Positions 1 through 7,476 of a DNA stretch of 15,027 bases are shown in pieces (the stretch's first letter is position 1; the number at the start of each line of letters is the position of its first letter). The notes under the pieces were generated by a model, which ran no database searches, had not been told where the DNA came from, and saw only the letters and a list, made by a program, of their open reading frames with translations. The translations under genes and the position numbers were made by a program. The stretch is from Synergistaceae bacterium (GTDB taxonomy: Bacteria; Synergistota; Synergistia; Synergistales; Synergistaceae), in assembly GCA_031290815.1 (NCBI GenBank), contig JAISLO010000030.1:1-15027 (forward strand), read 5' to 3'.

Positions 1-31
1 TGTTTTTTTAAGCAAGGGGAGGAACTCAGAC

Positions 32-931
32 GTGTCAACGAACAACGAACGTATGGCCAATCGCGTCTCGTGGAACAGCATCGTTATCAACTCCCTGCTC
101 TCAGCCTTCAAGCTCATAGCAGGCGTTGTCTCGGGGTCATCGGCGATGATCTCGGATGCGGCTCATTCCATGAGTGACGTATTCAGCACGCTGATAGTGA
201 TCGCCGGCATCCGGATGGCTGGCAAGAAGTCGGATAAGGAGCATCAGTACGGACACGAGAGGTTTGAATGCGCAGCGGCCCTTCTTCTTGCCGGGGTTCT
301 TTTCATCACAGGACTCGGGATCGGTTACGCCAGCGTGAGGAAGATAATAGCGGGGAGAGGCGAAGAGCTCGCCATGCCGGGCGCGCTCGCACTCGCAGCG
401 GCTGTTGTCTCGATCGCGGTGAAGGAGTGGATGTTCCGATACGTCAGGGCGGCCGCGCTGAAAATCGATTCGTGCGCCCTCGTCGCGGACGCTTGGCACC
501 ACCGCTCCGACGCTCTCTCCTCGGTTGCGAGCTTTGCCGGCATCCTCGGGGCCAGAACGGGATACCCGGCGCTCGACCCGGCGGCCGGCGCGCTAATTTG
601 TGCCTTTATAATAAAGGCGGCTTTCGAGGTGTTCACGGACTCCATTGGAAGGATGACCGACAGGGCGTGCGACGACAAAACCCTGGCAGATATTCGTGCT
701 GTCATCCTGGAATACGGCGAGGTCGAGGCGATAGACCAGCTCAAAACGCGCATCTTCGGCGACCGGATCTATGTCGACGTGGAGATCGGCGTCGATGGGG
801 GATCAACCCTCTATGAGGCCCACGACACCGCCGAGCGCGTCCATGAGGCGATCGAAGCCAAATTTCCCAAGGTCAAGCACTGCATGGTGCATGTAAATCC
901 GACCTATGGCGAAGCCCGGGGCGGCGATTGA
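32..931 (+). CDS. Cation diffusion facilitator (CDF) family transporter
   Basis: This is a 299-residue inner-membrane divalent metal exporter of the CDF family, which exchanges Zn, Fe, Mn or similar ions for protons. The sequence shows the family's paired metal-site motifs: SDAAHSMSD near residues 41-49 in the second membrane helix, and ADAWHHRSDA near 152-161 in the fifth, with the expected Asp/His spacing. Hydrophobic segments cover roughly residues 15-200. A cytoplasmic C-terminal domain follows at about 215-290 and ends in a strand of the HVNP type. The length is normal for the family. The GTG start at 32 has GGGGAGG at 16-22 with a 9-base spacing; an ATG at 53 is a weaker alternative. 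The stop abuts lspA, which suggests co-transcription. The metal specificity cannot be read from the sequence. Confidence 0.9.
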   Translation: MSTNNERMANRVSWNSIVINSLLSAFKLIAGVVSGSSAMISDAAHSMSDVFSTLIVIAGIRMAGKKSDKEHQYGHERFECAAALLLAGVLFITGLGIGYASVRKIIAGRGEELAMPGALALAAAVVSIAVKEWMFRYVRAAALKIDSCALVADAWHHRSDALSSVASFAGILGARTGYPALDPAAGALICAFIIKAAFEVFTDSIGRMTDRACDDKTLADIRAVILEYGEVEAIDQLKTRIFGDRIYVDVEIGVDGGSTLYEAHDTAERVHEAIEAKFPKVKHCMVHVNPTYGEARGGD

Positions 932-938
932 TCTGCTG

Positions 939-1430
939 ATGGACAATAATTGCCCGATCCGACGCCGCTTTTGGTCCTCCGCCTGGATGTTCGAGATAGC
1001 GATGTTTGCCGTGGCGTCATCTCTGGACAGGGCGACGAAGTGTTGGGCCCTCGCAAACCTGGAACCGGCGTCCGCAGGGGACCCTCTCCTTTCGCTGGGC
1101 ACGTTCTTCAACAGCGGTATCTCGTTCTCCCTGATGGAGGGCAGTCCGCGCGCCGCAGTCGCTCTCTCCGCGGCGGGACTGGGTCTCCTGACATGGGGCT
1201 GCATCAAAAGCGGCATCCTGCGGCCAGGGACTGGCATATCGCTTCTCTGGTCCGGCGCTGTGTGCAACATGGCCGACAGGCTGATGTACGGGCACGTTGT
1301 CGACTGGATTCGCGTCGTGATATACATAAATCTGGCCGACATCTGGCTGTGCGCCGGATGCGCGGCGCTGGCGGCGAGTCTGATCTGGGGCAGACTCCCC
1401 GCCCTGCGAAAACCGCCCGGCGGGGAGTGA
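939..1430 (+). CDS. lspA: Lipoprotein signal peptidase (signal peptidase II)
   Basis: This integral membrane aspartyl protease cleaves signal peptides from diacylglyceryl-modified prolipoproteins at the inner membrane. All LspA signatures are visible: DRATKCW (usual form DQxTKxW), FFNSGISFSL (usual form NxGxAFS), GAVCNMADRLMYGHVVDWI with the first catalytic Asp region, and NLADIWL with the second catalytic Asp. Four hydrophobic segments are present. From the ATG at 939 the protein is 163 residues, the usual size. An ATG at 906 would add 11 residues and overlap the transporter gene; neither start has a strong ribosome site, so the start is uncertain. The gene lies 7 bases after the CDF stop and is probably translated from the same message. 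Variations such as DR for DQ in the first motif do not touch the catalytic pair. Confidence 0.88.
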   Translation: MDNNCPIRRRFWSSAWMFEIAMFAVASSLDRATKCWALANLEPASAGDPLLSLGTFFNSGISFSLMEGSPRAAVALSAAGLGLLTWGCIKSGILRPGTGISLLWSGAVCNMADRLMYGHVVDWIRVVIYINLADIWLCAGCAALAASLIWGRLPALRKPPGGE

Positions 1431-1434
1431 CTAT

Positions 1435-1479
1435 GCCCGGTTCGATTTCAACCGGGCGTTATGACGCGGCTGATGCCGC
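1435..1479. terminator. Tandem hairpins between convergent genes, possible bidirectional terminator
   Basis: Between the convergent lspA and methyltransferase genes there is a perfect 8-bp stem, GCCCGGTT (1435-1442) with AACCGGGC (1450-1457), and a 7-base loop. A smaller stem follows, GCGGC (1466-1470) with GCCGC (1475-1479). The position suits a shared terminator, but neither hairpin has a T-run, so this is not a classical intrinsic terminator. Confidence 0.35.
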
Positions 1480-1513
1480 ATAAACACTTCAGTCCTCTCG
1501 TTTCAGGTCCGTA

Positions 1514-2128
1514 TCAATATAAGGCGAAGAACGTCCGAATGATCCCGCCGTTGGCTAATCCTTCTATCATCTCAAACAGCCCGATTATTAACGCAAAGCA
1601 AAGGGCGTCGATCATCTCGCGCCTGAATATCCTCGTGTCAACCAGGTACTCGGCGGGTTCGCGGAACAGCGACCACTTGGGAAGGAATCGGGGAACGGCG
1701 GACATGTAGCGAACGTATGATTTGCCGTGCAATTTCAAGAGGTCGCGTTCCTCGTTCAGTATAGTGATCGGATATATGACCGCGAAGGCCATGAGTATCA
1801 CGAGCGTGAGCGTCAGGCTTTCAGTGCATAATCCGACGCCGATTCCCCCGAGCAGGCTGAAGAAATAGAGCGGGTTGCGGCAGACGGAATAAGGGCCTTC
1901 GGTCACGAGCGATTCCGTCTTGTGTCCGGCGATGTACTGAGCGCACCACAGCCTCCCGACAATGCCCAGACCCACCAAAATACAACCAGCGACGATCATC
2001 ATTCCAGTCATTGCCGGCATCGCCGTCTCCAGTTTTTTCTCCGAAAATGCGAAAACCAGCAGATAAACAAGGCCGAGGGCCTGAGAAAGTCTTGTCCTGT
2101 ACCGAGCTATAAATTCCATCTGAAACAA
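1514..2128 (-). CDS. Isoprenylcysteine/phospholipid methyltransferase family membrane protein
   Basis: This 204-residue polytopic membrane protein belongs to the ICMT/PEMT-like S-adenosylmethionine methyltransferase superfamily. The diagnostic block is visible at about residues 65-145: GHKTESLVTEGPYSVCRNPLY, then a hydrophobic stretch, then an EERDLLKLHGKSYVRYMSAVPRF-type motif with the conserved NEE and HGxxYxxY elements. Membrane helices lie around residues 15-30, 40-60, 85-120 and 170-190. The substrate is unknown; bacterial members methylate lipids, isoprenoids or small molecules. The last 50 residues or so extend past the usual PRF ending and contain another hydrophobic helix. The TTG start at 2128 is chosen because AGGGGTG lies at good spacing upstream; an ATG three codons later is possible. 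It lies 96 bases downstream of metH on the same strand, so it may be a tail gene of that operon. Confidence 0.78.
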   Translation of the reverse strand: MFQMEFIARYRTRLSQALGLVYLLVFAFSEKKLETAMPAMTGMMIVAGCILVGLGIVGRLWCAQYIAGHKTESLVTEGPYSVCRNPLYFFSLLGGIGVGLCTESLTLTLVILMAFAVIYPITILNEERDLLKLHGKSYVRYMSAVPRFLPKWSLFREPAEYLVDTRIFRREMIDALCFALIIGLFEMIEGLANGGIIRTFFALY

Positions 2129-2224
2129 TCTTCACCCCTTTCGAACTGTTGCCCAACCACAGACAAATCCGCATTCCATGACTGACAGGCCGCGCCTTGC
2201 CGGTCCGGTCAGCGCTTCCCGGAA

Positions 2225-3778
2225 TCAGCAGGCTTTATCCATCAATTCCTTGCAGAGGGTGAGAGCGCCGCTGCTGTTGTCCGCGTAGCCCACTCCGTAC
2301 ATATCTGCCAGTTCCGCGTTCATCGAAGCGCCGCCGCTGATGACCGTCACTTTAAGCCCGGCGTCCCTCAGCGATTCCGCCACCTCGGACACCCGGCCGA
2401 CCGTTGTGGTCATCATCGCGGACAGCCCGACTATGTCCGGCGCGTGTTCCCTGGCGCACTTCACTATCTTCTCCGCCGGGACGTTCTTGCCTATGTCTAT
2501 CACGTCGAAGCCGCCGGCCCGAAGTACCGTAGCCACGATGTTCTTCCCTATGTCGTGAATGTCCCCCTCGACGGTAGCCAGGAGCACCCTGCCCCGGCAC
2601 GCGCCGTCGCCGGTCATCATCGCGTTGAGCCTGTCAAAGACCGGGAACGCGGTCTCGGCGGCAAAGAGTATGTGAGGAAGGAAGATCTTCTTGGCCTCAT
2701 ACAACCCGCCCACGCGCTCCATCGCCTCCCCCAGGAAGTCCTGGCTGACTTCGATGGGCGACGCCCCGGATGAGAGTTTTTCGTCCACCATCGCGTCTAC
2801 GACCTTCGACCTTCCCGACAGGAGAGCCTCGACTAAGGGGTCCGTCTCCTCTCCTGTCACTCCGTCCTCCAGCTTGCCGGTTTTGAGGAGCGCCGCTCCG
2901 AAGAGAGTCTGCGTCACCACGTTGTCGCCGCTGTTCATTATGGCCCCCGAGAGCCCGGCATCCATGGCCATGGAGAGGAACGCGGCGTTTATGCCGGACC
3001 TGTTCGGCATGCCGTGCGAGAGGTTGGACAGCCCTACTGTTGTGTAAAGCCCCTTCTCCGAGCAGAGCCTTATCGTCTCAAGCGTTATCCTGTGGTCGAA
3101 ACCTGCGCCGAGGGAGAGAACCAGAGGGTCGACGACGAAGCGATCGCGAGTGAGCCCCAGGCGTTCCGCATGGTCGAGGGCTCCCTCGACCGCCTCCAAT
3201 CTCTCGCTTGGATCATTCGATATATCGGACTTCATGGCGAGCAGGATCATCATGCCCCCGTACTTTTTGAGCAGCGGCAGTTTTTGCGAGAGTGATTTTT
3301 CGTCGCATGCGCTGGAGTTTATGAGCGGCCGCCCGGGATATTCCGACATGGCCGCCTCCATGAGATCCAGGCTCTGCACGTCGATGGAGAGGGGTTGAGG
3401 CGCAGCCCGGTCCAGCGCGATAAAGGCGTCCCTGACGCTCTGTTCGCTGAAGAACTTTTCGACGCCGAAGTTGACGTCCAAAACGTGGGAGCCCTCGCGC
3501 GCCTGGGCTGAGGCCTCATCCAGCATGACTCCCCACTCGCCGGCTCTCATGCTCTCGCGGAGGAGTTTTTTTCCGGTTGGATTGATGCGTTCGCCGATGA
3601 CGCTGAAACCCTTGCTCATATCGTGAACCGACGTCCTCGACGCGAGCAGCGGGCGGCGCGTCGTCTCGCGCCGTCTCGCGGAGGCTGGCGCGACCCCCCT
3701 GAGCATCGCCGCGATCGTCCTTATGTACTCCGGATTTGTGCCGCAGCACCCGCCGATCAGGGAAGCCCCCGCCTCCAC
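2225..3778 (-). CDS. metH: Methionine synthase, C-terminal part (pterin- and cobalamin-binding modules), downstream of an in-frame TAG
   Basis: This is the distal two thirds of a cobalamin-dependent methionine synthase, in the same frame as the N-terminal part and separated from it only by the TAG at 3806-3808 and nine sense codons. It carries the GGCCGT zinc motif (Cys278 and Cys279 if numbered through the TAG). Next comes the pterin-binding barrel starting at FSVIGERINPTG, the cobalamin cap (four-helix) module, and the B12 domain with DIHDIGKN, in which His675 is the cobalt ligand. The protein ends after the B12 domain and lacks the C-terminal reactivation domain of E. coli MetH, as in Thermotoga-type enzymes. 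The GTG at 3778 lies inside the conserved FVEAGA element and is not a credible native start. The first internal ATG (3619) has no well-placed ribosome site. The segment is therefore probably expressed only by readthrough of the TAG, or the TAG is an error. Confidence 0.85.
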   Translation of the reverse strand: MEAGASLIGGCCGTNPEYIRTIAAMLRGVAPASARRRETTRRPLLASRTSVHDMSKGFSVIGERINPTGKKLLRESMRAGEWGVMLDEASAQAREGSHVLDVNFGVEKFFSEQSVRDAFIALDRAAPQPLSIDVQSLDLMEAAMSEYPGRPLINSSACDEKSLSQKLPLLKKYGGMMILLAMKSDISNDPSERLEAVEGALDHAERLGLTRDRFVVDPLVLSLGAGFDHRITLETIRLCSEKGLYTTVGLSNLSHGMPNRSGINAAFLSMAMDAGLSGAIMNSGDNVVTQTLFGAALLKTGKLEDGVTGEETDPLVEALLSGRSKVVDAMVDEKLSSGASPIEVSQDFLGEAMERVGGLYEAKKIFLPHILFAAETAFPVFDRLNAMMTGDGACRGRVLLATVEGDIHDIGKNIVATVLRAGGFDVIDIGKNVPAEKIVKCAREHAPDIVGLSAMMTTTVGRVSEVAESLRDAGLKVTVISGGASMNAELADMYGVGYADNSSGALTLCKELMDKAC

Positions 3779-3805
3779 AAATTCCTCGGCGTAGAGGGAG
3801 AAGTT

Positions 3806-3808
3806 CTA
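3806..3808 (-). other. In-frame amber codon (TAG) inside metH
   Basis: Codon 258 of an otherwise continuous 784-codon metH frame is TAG. The codons on both sides read as normal homocysteine-methyltransferase sequence: TVYGIDA before it and NFSLYAEEFVEAGA after it. In relatives this spot lies in a loop usually reading like TPEEF, so the missing residue aligns with Glu; GAG, CAG or AAG would each be one base away from TAG. It lies 20 residues before the Cys-Cys zinc ligands, so termination here would leave a product without an active site. Confidence 0.9.
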
Positions 3809-4579
3809 GGCGTCAATCCCGTACACCGTCTTGTGGCCGTCGAAGTATGGATCGCCGGCGTTCGGCTCGACGGACAGGAGGCGGTCGGTCAAGGATGACA
3901 GCCTCCTCAAATTCCGCAGAGTCTCAGCAGGTCCGACGAGGCAGTTCATCCCCAGCGCATCCGCTTCGAGGTCGTTTGCGACCGCCGCGAACACCTCTAT
4001 CGATGCCCCGGTCAGGGTCGAGCCCGACTCGTCGAACGACATCTGAGCGATAAGCGGGACGTCCGCCGACACCTCCCTTATGGCGACTAGGGCCGATTTC
4101 ATCTCCTTTATGTCGGTCATGGTCTCGACTATGAGCCCGTCGCACCCGGCCTCCAGGAGAAGCGACGCCTGCTCGGCGTAAACCCTGCGGCATTCCTCGA
4201 AACTTCCGTCACCGCTCGGGCGCGGCAGCCTGCCTGTGGACGATATGTCTCCGAAGACGAGGATAGTCCTGTCCGGAGCCGCGCCGGCCGCCCTGCGCGC
4301 GATATCGACAGCCGCGGCGTGAATCTCCCTTATTTTGCCGTCCAGCGAGTTCTCCTCCAGCTTGAAACGGTTGCCCCCAAACGTGTTGGTCAGGAGCATA
4401 TCGCACCCCGCCTCCACGTACGCCCTGTGAAGCGCCTCCACTTTATCGGGATGTTCGAGGTTGAGGACCTCTGACGGGACGCCGCCGAGTCCCATGTCGA
4501 AGAATCCCGTGCCGTAGGCCCCGTCTATTATGATGGTGCGCTCGGCGGCCATGCGCTTGAACTCATCCCTCGATATCAT
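3806..4579 (-). CDS. metH: Methionine synthase, N-terminal homocysteine-binding part, ending at an in-frame TAG
   Basis: This 257-codon segment is the first three quarters of the homocysteine S-methyltransferase barrel of MetH, which transfers the methyl group from methylcobalamin to zinc-bound homocysteine. Family features are IIIDGAYGT near residue 16, the TNTFGGNRF motif near 64, the VETMTDI strand near 150 and GMNCLVGP with zinc ligand Cys213. The other two zinc cysteines lie beyond the TAG, so the fragment alone cannot bind zinc normally. The ATG at 4579 overlaps the metF stop (ATGA) and has AGAGGTGA upstream, which indicates translational coupling. This is either a nonsense-mutated gene, a sequencing error or a suppressed UAG. 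The undamaged codon pattern on both sides argues that any loss is very recent. Confidence 0.88.
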   Translation of the reverse strand: MISRDEFKRMAAERTIIIDGAYGTGFFDMGLGGVPSEVLNLEHPDKVEALHRAYVEAGCDMLLTNTFGGNRFKLEENSLDGKIREIHAAAVDIARRAAGAAPDRTILVFGDISSTGRLPRPSGDGSFEECRRVYAEQASLLLEAGCDGLIVETMTDIKEMKSALVAIREVSADVPLIAQMSFDESGSTLTGASIEVFAAVANDLEADALGMNCLVGPAETLRNLRRLSSLTDRLLSVEPNAGDPYFDGHKTVYGIDA

Positions 4580-5460
4580 ATTGCGTCGTCACCTCTTCTC
4601 AAATTGCAGCGCCTCAATATCTCCAGAACTTCCTCTGACTTGTTCATTGTATATATGTGTATGCCGCTGACCCCTCTGCTCCACAGATATGAGATCTGTT
4701 CGGCGGCGTATTCTATCCCCGCCTCGCGCATGGAGCGGTCGTCGTCGATGTACCTGTCGAGCAGTGATCCTAGCGCCTCCGGCACGTTGCAGCCCGATAT
4801 CTCCACTATGCGGCGTATCTGCCTGGCCTTGAGGACTGGCATTATGCCGGCTATGATCGGGGCTTTGACTCCGGCCGCGCGGCACCTGTCCGCGAAGCGC
4901 GTGAACGACGGGTTGTCGAAGAAAAGCTGGGTTATGAAGAACGACACGCCTTTTTTGAGTTTTTCCTTCATAAATTCGATGTCCGCCTCCGGCGACGAGC
5001 TCTCCTGGTGTCCCTCCGGATAGGCGGCCCCGCCTATGCAGAAATCGCCGCATTGGCTGACGAAGCCGGCCAGCTCGCTCGCCTTGCGAAAGTCCTTCCA
5101 GCAATCCGCGCCCCGGCCGGCGTCCGTGGGCTTGTCTCCGCGAAGCGCGAGGATATTCTCCACTCCTGTATCGGTAAGGGCCGCAACGACGCCGGCGACC
5201 TCCTCCTTCGCGTATCCTATCGCGGTCAGATGCGATAGGGGGACCATGCCAAGCGAAATCACCATGTCCGCGATATCGATGGCCCTTGGCCTGTTATTTC
5301 CGCCCGCTCCGTACGTCACGGAAACGAAGTCGGGATTCGCCCCTCTCAGGTCCCGAAGCGTGCGCCTGATGCCCTCGAGGTCGGCGTCCGCCTCCGGCTT
5401 CGGAGGAAACACCTCGAAGGAAATCGTCTGTTTTTTTTCGATCAGCTCGTCTATTCTCAT
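4576..5460 (-). CDS. metF: 5,10-methylenetetrahydrofolate reductase
   Basis: This cytoplasmic flavoenzyme reduces 5,10-methylene-THF to 5-methyl-THF, the methyl donor for MetH. The 294-residue protein is full length for the family. It starts with the ISFEVFPPK strand carrying the catalytic Glu. It continues with DFVSVTYGAGG near residue 45, PLSHLTAIGY near 75, NILALRGDKP near 102 and the flavin-site segment around the YPEGH motif at about 147. The FFITQLFFDN substrate strand lies near 174, followed by PIIAGIMPV, and HIYTMN comes near the C-terminus. The ATG at 5460 overlaps the stop of the upstream gene (ATGA) and has GAGGCGGG at good spacing. Its own stop overlaps the metH start, so the three genes form a translationally coupled methionine-regeneration unit. 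No B12 or S-adenosylmethionine riboswitch is visible nearby. Confidence 0.96.
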   Translation of the reverse strand: MRIDELIEKKQTISFEVFPPKPEADADLEGIRRTLRDLRGANPDFVSVTYGAGGNNRPRAIDIADMVISLGMVPLSHLTAIGYAKEEVAGVVAALTDTGVENILALRGDKPTDAGRGADCWKDFRKASELAGFVSQCGDFCIGGAAYPEGHQESSSPEADIEFMKEKLKKGVSFFITQLFFDNPSFTRFADRCRAAGVKAPIIAGIMPVLKARQIRRIVEISGCNVPEALGSLLDRYIDDDRSMREAGIEYAAEQISYLWSRGVSGIHIYTMNKSEEVLEILRRCNLRRGDDAI

Positions 5461-6095
5461 GTCGCTACCCGCCTCGCTTTATTTTTCCACCCGATCATGC
5501 AGATTATGCTCTTCCTCGGGGTGATTATGCCGGTGTCGCGGAGGACCTCGACGTCCGCTGTGGATGACGTCCTCGCGGCTATCAGGGACAGCCACTCCGA
5601 GTTTTTCCTAATGTCGAAACCGGAATAACCCGGAGCGAACCTCATAGTACCATCTCCCCGGACATTCCTCAATCTTTCGTCGACCCGGCACGCCAGCGCC
5701 TCGACCGACTCGGATGCCCACGAATCCATCAGCAGCGCGCGCAGCGGCTCGCCATCGGCAAAGTAACGGTCTATTTTAACGTCGATCCCGCGCCCGAGGG
5801 AGAACAGCATGACGCTGTAAGACGAGCAGCCCGCAAGAGAATCCGGCAGGAGTTCGCGCGCGATCTCATCTCCGCCGTATTCCGCGACCGACGCCAACGG
5901 GACCGCCGCGTCCAGCGCCTCGACGTAGATCTCCCTCGCTATGTCGAGTATATCAGCCGGGACCGCCGAGAGGAGCGACGAATAACCGGCTCTGGTAAGA
6001 TAAGCCCTCATGCGGGGCATTATATCATCGCGGGTCACCGACATGCCCAAATCGGACCGATCGAGGTCAGACACGCGTTCATCATCGCCTTTCAT
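5457..6095 (-). CDS. Stand-alone MetH reactivation (activation) domain protein
   Basis: This 212-residue protein resembles the C-terminal S-adenosylmethionine-binding activation domain of methionine synthase, made as a separate polypeptide as described for Thermotoga maritima. In long MetH that domain binds S-adenosylmethionine and supports reductive methylation of oxidised cob(II)alamin. Visible family elements are MRFAPGYSGFDIRKNSEW at about residues 148-165, matching the R-x-x-x-GY-x-x-x-D pattern of the cofactor site, and VLRDTGIITPRKSIICMIGW near 182-201, matching the usual IxLTExxxMxPxxSVSG region. The gene ends in an ATGA overlap with metF and precedes metF-metH, whose MetH lacks this domain, so it almost certainly acts in trans on it. 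It starts 21 bases after queA. The ATG at 6095 has no strong ribosome site; an internal ATG at 6044 is possible. Confidence 0.8.
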   Translation of the reverse strand: MKGDDERVSDLDRSDLGMSVTRDDIMPRMRAYLTRAGYSSLLSAVPADILDIAREIYVEALDAAVPLASVAEYGGDEIARELLPDSLAGCSSYSVMLFSLGRGIDVKIDRYFADGEPLRALLMDSWASESVEALACRVDERLRNVRGDGTMRFAPGYSGFDIRKNSEWLSLIAARTSSTADVEVLRDTGIITPRKSIICMIGWKNKARRVAT

Positions 6096-6116
6096 AAAAG
6101 TTATACCGATTCTGTT

Positions 6117-7175
6117 TTATATGACGAGCATGGCGTCTCCGAAAGAGAAGAACCTGTATCCGTCCCTCACTGCCTCACGATAGGCCGCCATCGTCGTCTC
6201 GTACCCGGCGAAGGCTGAGACCAGCATCAGCAGAGTGCTCCTCGGCAGGTGGAAGTTCGTCAGGAGCGCGTCCGTCACCCTGAAGCGGAACCCCGGACGG
6301 ATAAAGATCTCGGTCGTCATCCTGCCCGGCCTGACTTGCCCGGAGTCGTCTGCAAACGACTCAAGCGTCCTCGCCACCGTCGTGCCCACGGCTATCACGC
6401 GCCGCCCGGAGGATTTGGCCTCGTTTATCATGGCCGATTGTTCCGGGCCGATTTCGCACGCCTCGCCGTGCATCCTGTGATTCGCGACGTTTCGCGTTCT
6501 AACCGGGCGAAAGGTCCCGATCCCGACGTCGAGGGTGACGAACGCGTGATCGATCCCAGCCGCGCTCAACTCGCCAAGCAGGCGTTCCGTAAAGTGCAGG
6601 CCCGCCGTGGGGGCTGCGGCCGAGCCCTTCTTGCCTCGGTCCGAGTACACGGTCTGATATCTCTCCTCGTCCGAGGGGCTCTTCGTAATGTACGGCGGCA
6701 ACGGCAGTCTGCCGACCGATTCGAACAGATCGTCAGGCGGAATCTCATCCGGCATCCTGACGAGGCGGAGCCCGTCCTCCAGCCTCTCGCCCACTCGGAC
6801 GACGAGACCGTTTTCCAGCGTGACTCCGGTGCCTGGCGGCAGTTTTCCGCCTGGGCGCACGAGAGCTTTCCACACGCCTGGATCTTCCGTCTCGTTCAGG
6901 CAGAGTATCTCGGCCTTCGCGCCGCCGGGGATCTTGCGGCCTGCGAGCCGCGCCGAGCGCACCCTAGTGTCGTTCATGACGAGAAGATCCCCGGATTTCA
7001 GCAGGCGCGGCAGATCGGAGAATATCCGATGCGAAATATCCCCTGACTCCCGGTCCGCCAGCATGAGCCTCGAAGCGTCCCTCCGCTCGCAGGGATCCTG
7101 CGCTATCAGACCTTCAGGCAGGTCGTAGTCATAGGACTCGACGTCGTTTAAATCGACGTCGCGCGGGTCCCGCAA
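6117..7175 (-). CDS. queA: S-adenosylmethionine:tRNA ribosyltransferase-isomerase
   Basis: QueA transfers and isomerises the ribosyl part of S-adenosylmethionine onto 7-aminomethyl-7-deazaguanine at the tRNA wobble position, giving epoxyqueuosine. The 352 residues match the family throughout. Recognisable elements are YDYDLPEGLIAQDP at the N-terminus, RDASRLM, the LLVMNDTRVRSARL block, APTAGLHFTERLL near residue 188, the LDVGIGTFRPV strand and EIFIRPGF. TNFHLPRSTLLMLVSAFAG follows near the C-terminus. The start is inferred as TTG at 7175 because the frame upstream offers no ATG; the ribosome site is weak. The gene lies 70 bases after the DUF2905 gene and 21 bases before the MetH-reactivation gene, so a consumer of S-adenosylmethionine sits in the same run as genes that regenerate methionine. 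Confidence 0.95.
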   Translation of the reverse strand: MRDPRDVDLNDVESYDYDLPEGLIAQDPCERRDASRLMLADRESGDISHRIFSDLPRLLKSGDLLVMNDTRVRSARLAGRKIPGGAKAEILCLNETEDPGVWKALVRPGGKLPPGTGVTLENGLVVRVGERLEDGLRLVRMPDEIPPDDLFESVGRLPLPPYITKSPSDEERYQTVYSDRGKKGSAAAPTAGLHFTERLLGELSAAGIDHAFVTLDVGIGTFRPVRTRNVANHRMHGEACEIGPEQSAMINEAKSSGRRVIAVGTTVARTLESFADDSGQVRPGRMTTEIFIRPGFRFRVTDALLTNFHLPRSTLLMLVSAFAGYETTMAAYREAVRDGYRFFSFGDAMLVI

Positions 7176-7245
7176 TTTTCGTCTCTGGGGCGCTGGATCC
7201 GCCGAATCCCGTCGCGCCTCATTCTCGGAATATTTATAAACGCCG

Positions 7246-7473
7246 TCACTTGCCGCCGAACTTCGAGACCAGGTTCAAAATAATCGTCAATATCAGGCTC
7301 ACGACTATCATGCTGGTTATCGGGGCGAATACCTTGAAATTTTTTCCGCTCCACGATATGTCGCCGGGAAGCCTGCCGAACGGCAGCCCGGACTTCGACG
7401 CCAGATACGCTAAAAGCCCGACTGCGAAGAGCGCCGCTCCGGCTGTCATCAGAAGTTTCGCGATACCGTTCAA
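7246..7473 (-). CDS. DUF2905 small membrane protein
   Basis: This is a 75-residue protein with two hydrophobic helices (about residues 8-26 and 49-70) joined by a short loop. The loop motif GLPFGRLPGDI followed by a KNFKVFAPITSMI segment is the hallmark of DUF2905 (GRLPGDI, then aromatic-FxPxxTxxxxS). The family is commonly found beside ruvB and queA in Firmicutes-like and Synergistota-like genomes; its biochemical role is not known. The TTG start at 7473 is supported by a strong GAGGGGG site eight bases upstream, which lies inside the last codons of ruvB. The frame is the same as ruvB, with only TAG and GCG between them. It is probably translated by coupling to ruvB. Confidence 0.85.
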   Translation of the reverse strand: MNGIAKLLMTAGAALFAVGLLAYLASKSGLPFGRLPGDISWSGKNFKVFAPITSMIVVSLILTIILNLVSKFGGK

Positions 7474-7476
7474 CGC

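Noticed and set aside
3619..3778. Separate translation start for the C-terminal half of metH
   Set aside because: The GTG at 3778 is inside a conserved helix of the homocysteine domain, and the ATG at 3619 has no ribosome site at a usable distance.
3806..3808. Pyrrolysine as the residue coded by the metH TAG
   Set aside because: The position is a variable loop in MetH rather than the active site, and no downstream stem-loop or pyl gene is evident here; it is kept only as a remote option under UAG recoding.
6249..7046. A 265-codon plus-strand frame opposite queA
   Set aside because: Arginine/proline-rich shadow typical of GC-rich DNA; queA is well conserved over the same stretch.
4580..7245. 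B12 or S-adenosylmethionine riboswitch ahead of the methionine genes
   Set aside because: The genes overlap or lie within 70 bases of each other, leaving no room for a riboswitch, and no such motif was seen.
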